Shown: in pieces, positions 11,053-23,329 of the stretch
Position numbering within the stretch: the stretch's first letter is position 1
Layout: the number at the start of each line of letters is the position of its first letter
NCBI GenBank assembly: GCA_014871385.1
Contig: CM026431.1
Location: forward strand, 5,679,089-5,743,088
Length of the DNA stretch: 64,000 nt
Direction: 5' to 3'
From: Ceratodon purpureus
Lineage: Eukaryota > Streptophyta > Bryopsida > Pseudoditrichales > Ditrichaceae
The notes under the pieces: generated by a model
What the model saw: only the letters and a program-made list of their open reading frames with translations
What the model was told of the DNA's origin: nothing
Database searches by the model: none
Made by a program: the position numbers and the translations under genes

Positions 11053-12854
11053 GACTATGGAAACTACCAATTTAAGAAGATTCAGTGCACAAGTAGAATT
11101 TCTAAATAAATTATTTTGACTATGTGATTGGCTAGTAATGATGGAGGTAAAGATATGAGAGTTTTCCCTACTAGATGTGTTGTAACATCCATCAAGGTAT
11201 TTCCGGATGGGTAGATAATATGGAAAAATCTAAAAGGCCTTTTTAGTGATTCTTCTCACATGACAAAACGTGGGGAGTTTTTTATTGCATGCCGCAAATC
11301 TTCAAGAAGTATTACATAGTTACTAAGAGGCCTTCAATAGCCTCAAGCTTTTATTGTTTCTAAAATTTCTTCCATTGTGATTAGAAAGGTAATCCAGGTA
11401 TAAAAGAAAGTTGTATTTCAATGTGATTATTGTTGTTGTTTGCCTAAAATAAAACTTCTTTTAGAATTTCTTCATATAGTTGAAGATTATTTAGCAACAA
11501 TAAATCAGAAGGCATTGAATGTATCTTCACTTAATAGAATTTGATTATCTCATGTTTTATATCATTTTTTCTTCAATTTGGAAATATTATCAAAAGAAAT
11601 GGTATATTTTTTTGAAATCAATAAATTTACAAACCAATATTAAGATGTGATAAAAACTTCAAACTCACATTAATATATTATAGTACTTTGTGACAAAAAT
11701 AAGATGATATTACAGTGTAATTTTTAAGTTTCATAAAAAATATAACATGGATTTTTATTAGAATGAATAAATTCTCTTTAGTTTTTGCATACATTTTTTA
11801 AATGAATTTATAAATTTGCATTAGTACTTACAATGCCAATGCTTTGTACTATCAATTTCATCATCAAATGTGTAAAATTTAGAATGATTGAAATAATATA
11901 CATTAAAAAAAACTTTTAAAACAATGAAGGATATTTAAAATTGAATTATTAAAGAATTATTAATTATATTCATGATGGTTAATAAGTGATCTTAAATATT
12001 AAGTAAAATGATTCAATGGTGACAATCATATTATAAAGGTAATTAAATATATACGACTATAAATTGTATAAGCACCATTAATAGTAATTATTTTATCGTT
12101 GTAATGTTTTTGAATAAACTCAAAATCAACTACTTCCATAAAAATTTTAAGTCATAAATTAGATTAGAAATAAATCATACTTCTATTTAACATTCAAAAG
12201 CCAAAACGACACACCTCTTGATGAATTCATCTTGTATATAAATGAAAATGGACATGAAATGATCTATTAATGAAGTAAAGACTTAAATAAAAATTTCAAA
12301 CACATATTGATTTCTTCAATCACATGATTTAAAATCTTTACAAAATTATCTTTATAAAATTATATCAAATCAAAATCTGCAATTTTATATTTCAATAAAA
12401 TATAGTTTTTATACGTAAGCGAACACTCACCTTATTGAACAAGAGTTTATCTAAACTTATACATTCAATTTGAATCAAGATCAATAAAATGATTGATAAT
12501 ACTTCAAATTTTAACAAGGTACTAATAAATTGTATTTAAATATTTGATATTTATTTTTTCAATAATATTATATATTTTTCAATCTAAATGGTATCAAAGC
12601 AGTTTTTCTTTTTATAAATCCTAATGCTAATAGAATAATAAAGTCCTTTGAAGGTATAATTATGCAAATCTTAAAGATTAATTATACTTTAATTATTTTT
12701 CAAAATTACAAATCAAGTTATCATGACTTATGTAGCTTTGCTATAAATCTAAAGTCATATCATTAAATTGACATTAGATTAACTATAGTTTGTGAGGATC
12801 TTAAATCCATTCATGCTACCACATTCCAAAATACATATTCGTTGTACATAAACT
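11053..12854. other. Intergenic, strongly AT-rich, no gene seen
   Basis: About 1.8 kb of AT-rich sequence with no long ORF, clear repeat or RNA gene. Confidence 0.75.
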
Positions 12855-13700
12855 ATGGCAACTTTTTCGGGTTGTGACATAGATGGCAACAATCCACCTT
12901 CGTCCAATTCGAAAACCTTAGAAGAAAATGATAAAAATAAACTACACATTGAATTACTTCATGTTGCCTTTCCGGATGAGATCTTTGAATTACTTAAACA
13001 AGATGCTGAGCGTTTAGGTAAAATAACTTTAATTGGCCATATAGCTGGTGAAATAGTATCTCTTGAAGTTATTCAAGATTGGGTAAATAAATTCCTTACC
13101 AATCCAGAACTTCATCCAGATATAGTAGTCAATCAAATATGTTTGCTTACATTAGGGTACTTCACCATTACTTTCCTCACTCAAGAAGGTGCTGATGAAG
13201 CTCTTAGCCTTAGCCCTATCAAATGTGAAGTTACTCAAGAAGAATATGATAAAGCTCTTGAAGCACTAATTCCTGCTGAACAAACTAATTGTGATGTTAG
13301 TGAAAATGACCATGACAAAGCTCCCACCTCACCTCCCATCAAAAGTGGAATACATGTTATGTTTTTGCACTCATGGACCCCTAACTTTAGTCCTCCACCT
13401 AGTGAACCATCCGTTCTGTGGGTAGGTTTCCCTGGACTTCCAAAAATTTATTATCCTTACATTGAATACATTGCTAGTGCGCTTGGTAGAGTGGTATGGC
13501 AAAGCGAGAAAGCTTCAAATATACAACGTGGTTGTCCACCCAAAATCCGAATCCTAGTGTCTGATGTAAGATGTCTTCCAGGCTCTATTGCAATTCCATT
13601 TGCAACTCAAGAAGGTGGTTTCTTTGAGCAACGAGTATCCTACGATGGAATGTCAAAACAAATTTGTAGCAAATGCAAAAATTTAACCGTCACTGAATAA
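12855..13700 (+). CDS. DUF4283-like protein related to LINE ORF1, intact but stand-alone
   Basis: 281-residue ORF with a clean start and stop in an AT-rich setting. The N-terminal third has the DUF4283 pattern (a tryptophan-containing helix, then GYFTITFLTQEGADEAL). The C-terminal third reads VLWVGFPGLP, IASALGRVVW, RILVSD, PGSIAIPF and QRVSYDGMSKQICSKC, the order found in plant LINE-1 ORF1/gag-like proteins ahead of a CCHC zinc knuckle. Here the knuckle stops after CSKC, so nucleic-acid binding through it is probably lost. No endonuclease or reverse transcriptase follows. It may be a domesticated gene or a truncated element whose ORF has survived by chance. Two acidic near-repeats (SPIKCEVTQEEYDKALE and a later copy) lie in the linker. 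Confidence 0.7.
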   Translation: MATFSGCDIDGNNPPSSNSKTLEENDKNKLHIELLHVAFPDEIFELLKQDAERLGKITLIGHIAGEIVSLEVIQDWVNKFLTNPELHPDIVVNQICLLTLGYFTITFLTQEGADEALSLSPIKCEVTQEEYDKALEALIPAEQTNCDVSENDHDKAPTSPPIKSGIHVMFLHSWTPNFSPPPSEPSVLWVGFPGLPKIYYPYIEYIASALGRVVWQSEKASNIQRGCPPKIRILVSDVRCLPGSIAIPFATQEGGFFEQRVSYDGMSKQICSKCKNLTVTE

Positions 13701-14236
13701 TTAAATAAAAATAATTTGTTAAGGTTCTACCATTTTTTTTAAAAATAAAACAAAATATAATTATCTAAATTACACAAGACAATAATATTCCATATTACCA
13801 TTTAATTCTTTTGAAATGGCCTCTTTACCATCATCCTTAAAATCATTACACAAAATATTTGTTTCACTATTTGCCCCCTTAATATATGCCCAATTTTCAT
13901 AAAGTCCTAAGTTCATAAATTTACACCCTTAAAATGTCATTTCTCAACCCTTCACCATAATCCTCGACCTCGTCTTAATGAGAAGGCACACCCTTCTCTT
14001 CCCCTCCCCATCCATGATTCTAATTCTATGAAGCCCACCGCCCCTTTTAGGTATTTTTTATTTTTTTGGAAACCTGAGACCTTGAATTAATATAAGGTGA
14101 CACATCCACTTAATTTTAGTTAGTTTATAAATTTTAATAAATTAAATTTTAAGTTTTTTATTCATCAACAAAATATTTATAAGGGTCTTTTGGCCTCCTC
14201 CAATGGAAACTCTACTCGATGGCGAGGTATATCGCC
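13701..14236. other. Intergenic, no gene seen
   Basis: AT-rich downstream flank of the DUF4283-like ORF. Nothing recognisable. Confidence 0.65.
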
Positions 14237-14673
14237 AGGTTTGTCACCCGTTCTTGCTAAGGTATACACACCCATAACCGACAATGCACCTATCACAAAT
14301 CAGTAGACTTCGTGGTTGCTCACCAATGGAAACCCAGTAGCCGATAATTGATGAACATGAGATTCATGATGCGTCCTCTAATAAAATGCCTTTATAAGCG
14401 TTACGGAAATTAATAGTCTTATGTTTGTTCACTACTCTTGATGTTGTTGGTCATGGGTGAAGCTATATGTTGGTTATGGATTCTCATCAACTTTCAAACA
14501 ATTTTTTTGTAATAATTCTAATTTTACTTAATTAATTCTGAAATAAAGCTCATTCTTCATGAATCTTATTTTCCTACGCACAAAAAATAACTCCTCCATA
14601 ACAATCCAAGATATATTGTGCTGAAATGCTCAAGTTATCGGTTATAGGTGTGTATACCTTGATTCGCAAACCT
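14237..14673. mobile_element. Inverted-repeat element, about 437 bp (MITE candidate)
   Basis: AAGGTATACACACCCATAAC near the left end is matched inverted by GTTATAGGTGTGTATACCTT near the right end (one mismatch), and the outer ends AGGTTTG and CAAACCT also pair. The left arm has about ten extra bases between outer and inner parts. No target duplication was clear. Confidence 0.55.
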
Positions 14674-15570
14674 CTAGTTAATGAGCCAAACAAATCTAAT
14701 TCCTTGATCATTCCAAGGATATTCCACGTCAAAAAGGCACGCTCTTAAGGAAACACACCATCACTGTGTACAACCTTCAAAACTTTATGAAAAGCTGAAA
14801 AGGCTCAGAACCTTGCAAGCCATTTCCAGAATTCCATCCCAACAAGCTTCGCATGCCGCCCTCTTCACCCGGTCGGATACACACGAGTGTTGCCATATCC
14901 ACTACCCACGCCCTCCCTCTTTTCGCCTAATATCTAACCGATACTAGTCCAACACCTAGCCCATACCTGGACCCATACCTATATGATACCTATCCAATAC
15001 TTACGCTATACCTGGACAGCACCGGTGCGTCAACCGAGTCACAGCCAGGGTGTCATCTCCTTTAAACAGGACAAGATTACGTTGCTGCATGGACATTCCG
15101 TGTTTCGGCGAACACGTGAGTCGCGTTGCGCATCGATCAGGAATCGCAGATTCGCAGCTCGCAGCTCAGTGTTTCAGTCGCGCACTCAACCGCCAAATCC
15201 TTCCGCAGTTGCGTTTTACGTGACCCCACCCGCATCGCTTTAACGCCAACCTTATCACACATCTAGCTAGCCCATAGCCGGTGATTGATCGATGAGCTCC
15301 AGCATTGAAGTGCGTAAATATCCGTCAGTACGAAACATTCCTCCGTCGCCAACTGGACGCATCGATCAGACAGATCGAGTACTTGATTATTGTGTCAGTA
15401 CCGCAGGTGATGGATAAAGTCTTCTAGATTGGATTGTCCAGAGGGTTCAGTTGCGGTGGAGCTGGATTTGGAGTGGAGTGGTACTTTGCAGGTTGGGTTG
15501 TCGATCGATGTGTTGCAGTTGAGGAGGTTTGGAGAGGTTTGGTTTTGCGAAGTTGGTGGATTTGGTAGCC
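14674..15570. other. Upstream region of the lipoxygenase gene
   Basis: Becomes GC-richer towards 15570, consistent with promoter and 5' UTR of the lipoxygenase. CGATCGAT-type motifs recur. An in-frame Met at 15529 exists, but the one at 15571 starts a better transit peptide. No separate gene seen. Confidence 0.55.
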
Positions 15571-18500
15571 ATGTTGCTGTCCAAGGCGGGAGTGGCGCTC
15601 ACGTCGGCGGCGTCGGGGTTGCAAGCTGGGGAGGGGCGGAATGGGTTAGTGGGGAGGGATGGGGTGAGGGAGAGTGGTGTGAAGAGGGTGAAGGTGGTGC
15701 AGGTGAGGGCGAATGCTGGAGATGGTGCCGGCCGGTCGTCGTCGTCGTCGTCGTCGGGGTCGGCGGCGACGAGCATTTTCAACAGGGTGGGGAGCTTTCT
15801 GAATCGTGACCGTGTGGAGCAGCAAGGTGCTGAGGTTGGCGGTGACAAGGTGGTGTACAAGGGGACGTTTACGATCATGAAGAAGTTGGCTATGCTGGAT
15901 TTGATGGACCGCGGAGCGGATCTCCAGGACGATGCGACTGAGCTCATGGGGAAACGCGTCACGGTGCAGCTCGTCAGCACAGAAGTCGACCGAGGTAGGT
16001 CGAATTTTGTTTCTCGAGCTACGGATTTTATTAACCAGGCTTGCAGTATAGCCATCTCTGGTTACGCCTTCGTCGAGTAATATTGATAGATGAGTGTGGA
16101 TCTGTAGGCGTCTTCGTTAATTTCACTTGCGACTTTCAGGTTGGCAATCATTTGAAACTTTAATCTGAATCGATTCGCTTGAATTTTGAAAAATTGATTA
16201 GAATGAGTTATGGGTTAAAATGGGGTTGGTAGACACAGGGAAGGCTTTGGTGAGCAGGGAGACAGCCGTTGAGGGATGGGTTGCTGTGAATGACAAATTG
16301 GCCGCTCAGGACATCTCATTCCCTATGGATTTCGTCGTGCCGAAGGGTTTCGGAGTGCCGGGAGCTATCATTGTGAAGAACCAGCACCCGAACGAGTTTC
16401 TGTTAGTGTCCTTCTCTTTGGCCATTCCGGACGCTGATGAGGCGCATTACTTGACCAACTCTTGGGTGTACAACACCGCCAATACAGAAGGCCGCATTTT
16501 CTTTCAGAACAAGGTACCTAATTGGCAACGTCAGGATTTCAGATCTGCCTCGATCTGGTTCTCGTTATTGGACTATGCCTGTTCTCATCTTTCTGTGAGT
16601 ACTCATTAACTTGATTGTGAAAATTGCTTGCAGGCATACCTGCCTGGCGACACCCCTGATGGAATGAAAGAGCTTCGTGAGAAAGAGCTCCAAGACCATC
16701 GAGGCGATGGAACAGGCGAGCGCAAGGCGAGCGACCGTATCTACGACTATGATGTTTACAACGATTTGGGAAAACCTGACGAAGACCCTGCACTCGAGCG
16801 ACCCAACTTGGGTGGTAATGCGGAGTATCCTTACCCGCGCAGATGCCGCACAGGCCGACCCCCCTCGAAATTCAGTAAGTCTCGTTTTGAAACTGTGATG
16901 TACAATGCCATGTTTCTAAGACATATCTCTGTCCCTGGGACTTGCAACTAACCGGTGAGCAAATCCCTGTGCAGACCCCGCGTACGAGAGCCGGAAGGGC
17001 ATTGCTACATTCTACATTCCCCGTGATGAGTGCTTCGAGCGCGCTAAGATGTCTGACTTCAAAGCCGACGGCATGCGCTCCAAAGGCCATGCTCTCACAT
17101 CAAAGGTGAAATCTCTACTGACGAAGAAAAAAGACTTCGAGAGCATTGCCGCCATTAAGGAGTTGTATGCTCCGAAAGGCAAGGACCTCGGAGGAATGAA
17201 CAATGTGTTGCCCGAAATGAGCGATATCCCCAAATCTGAGCAGCAACCATTGATCTTCCTGGAGGAGTTGATTAATCCAGATGGAGAACGCAACACCCCT
17301 TTAAAATACCCCCTTCCCATGATTCTCCACGGTGCGTTTTCTTGCTGAAAGTGATAACATTAACGTTGTGTGTCACCCAGGTGTCATTTCGCGATTTCAT
17401 ATTTGTCGCTGCATTGGTTAATAGGAGTATTGTTTAAGGTTTAGGGTTTCCAAGCACTGGTACTCCTGAATTCTGAGTCCACTTTAGAAGTTGAGCTTTA
17501 CTGACTAGTTATCTTCCTTTGGGTTGCGTGTGTCTCTTCCTTGCAGTTGATGAGAATGCCTGGCAGACCAATGAACAATTCGCTCGTGAGTTTCTGGCAG
17601 GGCTCAACCCTGTGATGATCTCACTTGTGAAGGTAATTTTTGCTCTTTCCAAGTCTTTCTCCCTGTTTATTACTGTTAGACAATGGCCGTTCTTCTAAGT
17701 TGATGATAATCTTGGGGTGTTTGTCCAGAGCGTGATCCCTTGGAGAGCTAGGCTACTGTAGAGTTGAATGTCGACAGAATGCAGATGTTGGTCTTGGTTT
17801 CTTGGTTTTAGGAGAGGTTAAGTTTCAGAAGTTTTTCCAGATTATGCTTTCGTGACAGTTTAGCGTTGTTGTGGTGTTTAGGAATTTCCCCTGAAGAGTG
17901 CACTTGACCCCAAGGAGTTCGGCGACCCCACTTCTGCAATCACCGCACACCACATTGAGGGCGCCTTGGAAGGTTTCAGTGTTGAAGAGGTAACATTGGC
18001 TTTGCTCTGAACTCTTCGAGTTCTCGTTTTGCTCTGTGATGGAGACAAGGCAATCAGATTTATGTCGTTGGAATACCGCCGAATTCAGAACTTTATCACT
18101 TGCTTGTGCAGGCTCTGTCCAAGAAGAAACTCTTTGTTGCCGACTACCATGATGCTTACCTTCCATTCGTGGAGAGAATCAACGCTCAGAAGGATGCTAA
18201 GACCTACGCCACCCGAGCGCTGTTTTTCTTGTCGAGCGACGAAACCCTCAAGGTGCTTGCGCTTGAGTTGGTTCTACCACCAACGAGTCCTGGCGGAGAG
18301 AAGATCTCGAAGGTGTTTACACCACCAAAAGACTACTCAGCAGCCAAGATGTATCTGTGGCAATGTGCGAGAGCACACGTTGCGAACAATGACATCGTTG
18401 CTCATCAAGTGTTTAGCCATTTGTGAGTGCCACCTACCTCTTGTTACAAGTCGCAATGAATACTCTAAACTTCATCGACATTTAGTCGTGGAGGTCAAGG

Positions 18501-19870
18501 ATACTCAGCTTCCTTGTTTGGACAATAATTTTGAGTTTCTTTTCTCACCATTGTGACTTCATTTTGACAAGAGATCATATGTTATGCTCTCATGCAGCTC
18601 AAAGTGTCACGCAGTGACGGAGGCGCTCATCATCGCTACTAACCGTCAGCTGAGCAAGCTGCACCCTATTCACCATTTGATGGCGCCTCATTTCAAGAGC
18701 ACACTAGAAATTAATCGTGGAGCTCGAGCGCGTCTAATTCCTGCTGGTGGTGTGATCGAGGCTTCATTCACGCCGAGAGCATACTCCATGCGCATGGCTG
18801 CAGCGAACTACAGAGACACTTGGACTTTCGATTCACAAGCCTTACCAAATGACCTCATCGCCAGGTAAATCCCATTGTTGAGCACCATGAAAGGTTCATA
18901 TGATCTTCGAGGTTGAAAACAATCTTTGATACTCGCAGTTCGTCAAACCCTTCATGCTGCTCTGTTTTTTCCAGGGGCATGGCCGTGCCAGACCCGAGTG
19001 CGAAGCATGGCGTCAAGCTTGTCGTGGAAGACTACCCGTATGCAGCAGATGGGCTTGAGCTATGGAGCGCCATCAAATCATGGAATATAGATTACGTTGA
19101 CATCTACTACCAGGATGATGCTGCGGTTCAAAACGACGTTGAGCTTCAGAAATGGTGGTCGGAGTTCAGATATGTGGGGCATGCTGACAAAAAGGATGCA
19201 CCTGGGTGGCCGGACGTGAAATCGAAGGAAAATCTCGTTGAGGTTCTGACATCATCGCAGTGGATCTGCTCGTGCCAGCATGCAGCTATCAACTTCGGAC
19301 AATATGCTTACGCTGGATTCATGCCCCACCATCCCACCTCGACCCGCCGCCTCATTCCAGATGAAGGCACCAAGGAATGGGAAGAGTTTCAACGCAACCC
19401 CGAGAAATTCTACTTATCGACTATTTCAGACGTCAATTCTGCAACCACAACCATGTCCGTGTACGAAGTTTTGTCCTCCCATGCAGCTAATGAGATCTAC
19501 ATCGGTGATCGTGCTGCCAATTGGGCAGAGGATAAGCGGGTATATTTTATCACCTCCTTTGTTTCTAGAATGGTTGTCTCCGTTTTTTCTAACTATACAT
19601 TGCAGATTAACTTGGTTTGTAACTGAAGAAAGGATGTCTGTTTCATCACTGATTATTCATGAACCAAATGACTGTGACATGTAGGTTAATGCTGCATTTA
19701 AGCGCTTCTCGAAGAAATTGGCTGATATTGATGAGTTGATCAAGGGCCGCAACGCGGACAAAAACTTGAAGAATCGGATGGGTCCTGCTCAATTGCCATA
19801 CAATCTTCTCCGACCATCTTCGAAACCTGGTGTGACCGCTATGGGCATCCCCAACAGCATCACAATATAG
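15571..19870 (+). CDS. Plastid-type lipoxygenase (LOX), complete, ten exons
   Basis: Non-haem iron dioxygenase that forms fatty-acid hydroperoxides, the entry step to oxylipins. Exons: 15571-15994, 16239-16513, 16634-16874, 16975-17331, 17547-17632, 17882-17989, 18112-18422, 18598-18864, 18975-19539 and 19685-19870; all GT-AG, total 2820 nt, 939 residues. Residues 1-80 are Ser/Ala/Arg-rich with a run of serines, fitting a chloroplast transit peptide. A PLAT/beta-barrel domain follows (about 85-230), then the catalytic domain. Iron ligands are present: His595 and His600 (HQVFSH), His792 (QHAAINF), Asn796 and the terminal Ile939 (GIPNSITI). The usual SHWLxTHA reads SHFSKCHA here. The stretch [12 protein letters not shown] is typical. 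Position specificity (9-, 12- or 13-LOX) cannot be read safely. Nothing suggests decay. Confidence 0.95.
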
Positions 19871-21117
19871 GACATGATCATCATTCTGTTCACTGTAATA
19901 TGATCCTTGTAGTTTACACATGATGATTTTAGGGCTTTTCTGCAAGGATGATGCTGCAGAAAGTGGATGACGGGAGATTTTTGTATAGAATGTGGCGCCC
20001 TTGCGCTTGTATCTTAACATATAATTGCTAGTGCGGTTTATTTTTGCTCCATTTAAAGAATTTAGCTGTCTATATCTCCATGTTACAATGTCTTAAGTTT
20101 GTGACATGTGTGGAAATTGTTCTTGTGGGTAGGATAGTGTTGACTATTCAGCACAACAATCCGTGGTTGTGGAAACTATTTTCATGAACAAAAGTTCACT
20201 TATTTATCTAGCCTGCTATTACTGCATGATTGAAACTTCTGCACTTGCAAAAAGAGAAACAACTAGCTTAGATCAACAAAACACCTGCACACTACATGAC
20301 ATGATACGAATTTCATCTAAAAATTTCCTTCTAAATATATTCATGTGAAAGAGAATATTTTTCAGCTAGAAGGAAAAAATTATCAATCATTCAATTTGCA
20401 ATTCTTAATATAATAGACTTATCCAGTAGTAGAAAAATGTTGGATATTTTTAAGTATAATTGAAAAGTGGCTTCCATATGATTAGAGACTTTAGTAGACT
20501 CCACGCAGAAGGAACACTTGTTGCATGATTTGCATTTAGTACTCTAAGGTAATTAAAGGTATATGATAAATGAATGAATCTTCCAATTACATGTTGTAGT
20601 CTGTAAGTAAAAAATGAGTGGAGCAAAACAACTCCTAATTGAATATAGAGTTATACATCTCCAAGTTGACAACATATACATTGGAGTTAGACAACTCTAT
20701 ATTTAGAGCATTAGAGTTAAATCACATCACATTGCAAAAAAGTTAAAGAACTCAAGATGAAATGCATTATAATTAGACCATTCCACTTCACAAATTAAAA
20801 ATAATCTTAAATATCTATAATGTAAACACAAAACTAAAAAGACTTACAGATTTAAAAGTAAATTATTAGAGATAGCCTCTTATATATAGAGCTCAAACAT
20901 GGAAAAGTAATTACAGTCTTTGCAAAGATCTCGTACCTAATGGTTGGATGGTTGAGCTTAAGACCCAGTTTATGAATGGTATTTGTTTATATTTAGTTAT
21001 TATTTAGTATATTTAAAGTCAATTTCTTCAACCTATTAATAATGCATTGACTGTTTATTATTGTACACTATTGTGTAGTATTGTGAGATCAACTGCTACC
21101 AAACACAAAGAGCGAGT
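19871..21117. other. Intergenic, no gene seen
   Basis: Contains the lipoxygenase 3' UTR at its left end and AT-rich sequence after about 20150. No coding exon or clear repeat. Confidence 0.7.
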
Positions 21118-22506
21118 ATGCATGCAATTTGTGCGACGTCAAAGATGGAAAGCATGTGGAAGGATTTGCCTGTGGAGATCCTAGAAAATGTTTTTACATT
21201 TCTTCCAATCTCGTCTTTGTGCCGGTTTAGGACGCTGTCCAAAAGTTGGAACATATACATAACTAGCTATGCTTTCGGGCATGCGCAAGCCTCAAGATCA
21301 GTATCTCTGGAGCAATATGTTGACTTCTTAAGATCAAAGTTCCATTTGCGTGGTGGTTGGGATGTGCTGGATATGGCCAAGAGGAGGTTCCTCTTTTTCA
21401 GCGACAACTTCGTGAAGAATCCTCTCCTACAGAGGCGTCCGTTGAGTTTCGGGGGAAAACTAACGGGATATCTGGAAGTAGCTGCCGGAGGGCTCTTCTG
21501 CATGCTGTATACTTGGAGTAATTCTTCGGATTATTCTTTTCATGCGAGCCTCTTTGTGTGCAATCCTATCTTTCAAGGAGCTTCCGCACCTTGCGGCCAA
21601 ATCTTCTCATTCGATCGTGATGTCAACAGATATAGTCTCAATGGCGTATGAGATCATTGCTTATGTCGAGTCTTCAACTTCAACGGTTTCAATTTTTGTT
21701 TACGAATCCAAGATTGGCAGTTGGAGGGTACTGGCTCCCTACAAACCAATGAATCAACCTGGAAGGGTGAATTGGAGGCACTCTAACCATCTTCAAAAAC
21801 AAGCAGTATTGGACGCAACACTTCTACGGTAAGGATTGTGAAATGATTGTTTCTTACGATAAGGAGACAGGAGTGGTTTCCAATCTTGCCGGTTTGGGTA
21901 TGCCTACTACACCCGTCTACACCCGTCTATACCCTACTATACCCATCTCTCGTAAGACACGGCACCTAGTAGTAAGCCAAGACAAGCTATTCGGTGTCAT
22001 GCTCGTCCAAGGCGTTGACACATATGAAGCCTTTTTCTCAGTTAACATATTCGAAATCAACCTTGGCACCTGTCTGTCGTGAGACACAGCACCTAGTAGT
22101 AAGCCAAGACAGGCTATTCGGTGTCATGCTCGTCAAAGGCGTCGACACATATGACCCCCTTTTCTCAGTTAACATATTCAAAATCAACATTGCCAAGGAG
22201 GAGCGCATTCACCTGACAAAAGTGCCGCGGGAGTTGCTCGTTTGGGTTCTTCGTCCAAAACGCAAATGCCGTCTTCACCTTCTAGAAAGCTGTTTATATT
22301 GTGCATTTATTGATCATGCTGTTGTCACTGGGAGTGCAGACTCTATTCTCATTAGTAGTGTTGGCCGGTGTGCTGCTTACAGTTTGTCAGACGAGTCATG
22401 GTATCAATGCCCCGACGGTCATAACCTTCTGGAACATTATGGTGGAGCTGCACAAGGTATTGGCAAGTTTAATGGTTGCAGCTCCTGTCTGAGTATTTGT
22501 TCTCCA
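21118..22506 (+). pseudogene. F-box protein pseudogene
   Basis: The first frame opens with an F-box: WKDLPVEILENVFTFLP, then LCRFRTLSKSWN (Met at 21118 or 21145). Reading continues in three successive frames: 21118-21651, then a frame with VSIFVYESKIGSWRVL to 21832, then 21843-22082, then 22083-22506. At least one break near 21600-21650 has no intron signals. A second is caused by a 127-bp tandem duplication (21956-22082 and 22083-22209), which shifts frame by one. Full-length F-box/kelch-type substrate adaptors of SCF ubiquitin ligases would run through uninterrupted. A real but sequencing-corrupted gene is possible; the tandem duplication itself is unlikely to be an error. Confidence 0.75.
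21956..22209 (+). repeat. 127-bp tandem duplication inside the F-box pseudogene
   Basis: GACACGGCACCTAGTAGTAA at 21956 returns as GACACAGCACCTAGTAGTAA at 22083, and the match continues for the whole unit (for example AGCCAAGACA and TTCTCAGTTAACATATTC). 127 is not divisible by three. Confidence 0.9.
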
Positions 22507-22509
22507 TAG

Positions 22510-23240
22510 GCGCTTCAGTGACATGATGTAGGGCATCAAGTTTGCTTCTAAGCGCACGAGGATTATTGCTAGCATGTGGGATGGGTTGGAGCGGATTGGG
22601 GCTCTCAGGTTTTCAGAGCTGCTTAGGAATTAGTACCTATCGTCGATTGGTCAAGGTGATGTCACATAGCAATTCCCTGGTTAGGAAATTGTTTCTCTAA
22701 ATGAAATTAGGTGCATAATTAGCTTGCTTGAATTCAACTTGATCAAATTGCTACCACATAGGAGCAGGCCAGGACTTCATGTTGGACTGTTAATCTCCAG
22801 TTAGTGTCATTTATTCCTCTTCAGAGGATTAAGATTTTCTAGCCTATATTTCACCAAGTGCACTGTGAGACACGGCAAGGATGTGGTGGGGAGAGTGAAG
22901 TTCACAGTTTGGAATTATGGAGAGTTTGATGATGCATCTAGCCTCAGTCTTGATATAGAGGTGCTTAAGTCTCTTTTGAAGAATGAAATGGATTCTGCAA
23001 GTGATATGAGATGAGAGATGAGTCAGAGAATTATACAAATCAAAAAACATATTCCCAGAGCGAACCAATGTCCTATTGTACAAGTGGGGTTGCTATGCTT
23101 ACGAGCAATCTTAATGTACAGGGATGCAATTTTTTGGTTTTTGGCTTTTCTAGTTTCTCAACAGAACAGCTACTTGTCACAGAGGCCGCTTGCTAGTAAT
23201 CTACAAAAACTTCTAAAACCGTCTATATGGTGTACAAGCT
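22510..23240 (+). pseudogene. Unidentified coding-like relic
   Basis: Plus-strand reading around 22861-23010 gives GKDVVGRVKFTVWNYGEFDD followed by a Ser/Leu-rich stretch with balanced composition, then stops. A second stretch near 22540-22630 also reads like protein. I recognise no family. It could be the decayed 3' part of the F-box gene or a different dead gene. Confidence 0.3.
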
Positions 23241-23329
23241 AAAGTGCAACAAGTGGTCGGCCGCGGAATGAAACAAATGTATGTAGAAGCCGGGCCAGCA
23301 CGCCGAGATTACACCAATAGTGGGTGGAT

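Noticed and set aside
15447..16055. 202-codon minus-strand ORF
   Set aside because: Antisense shadow of lipoxygenase exon 1, produced by its GC-rich codons.
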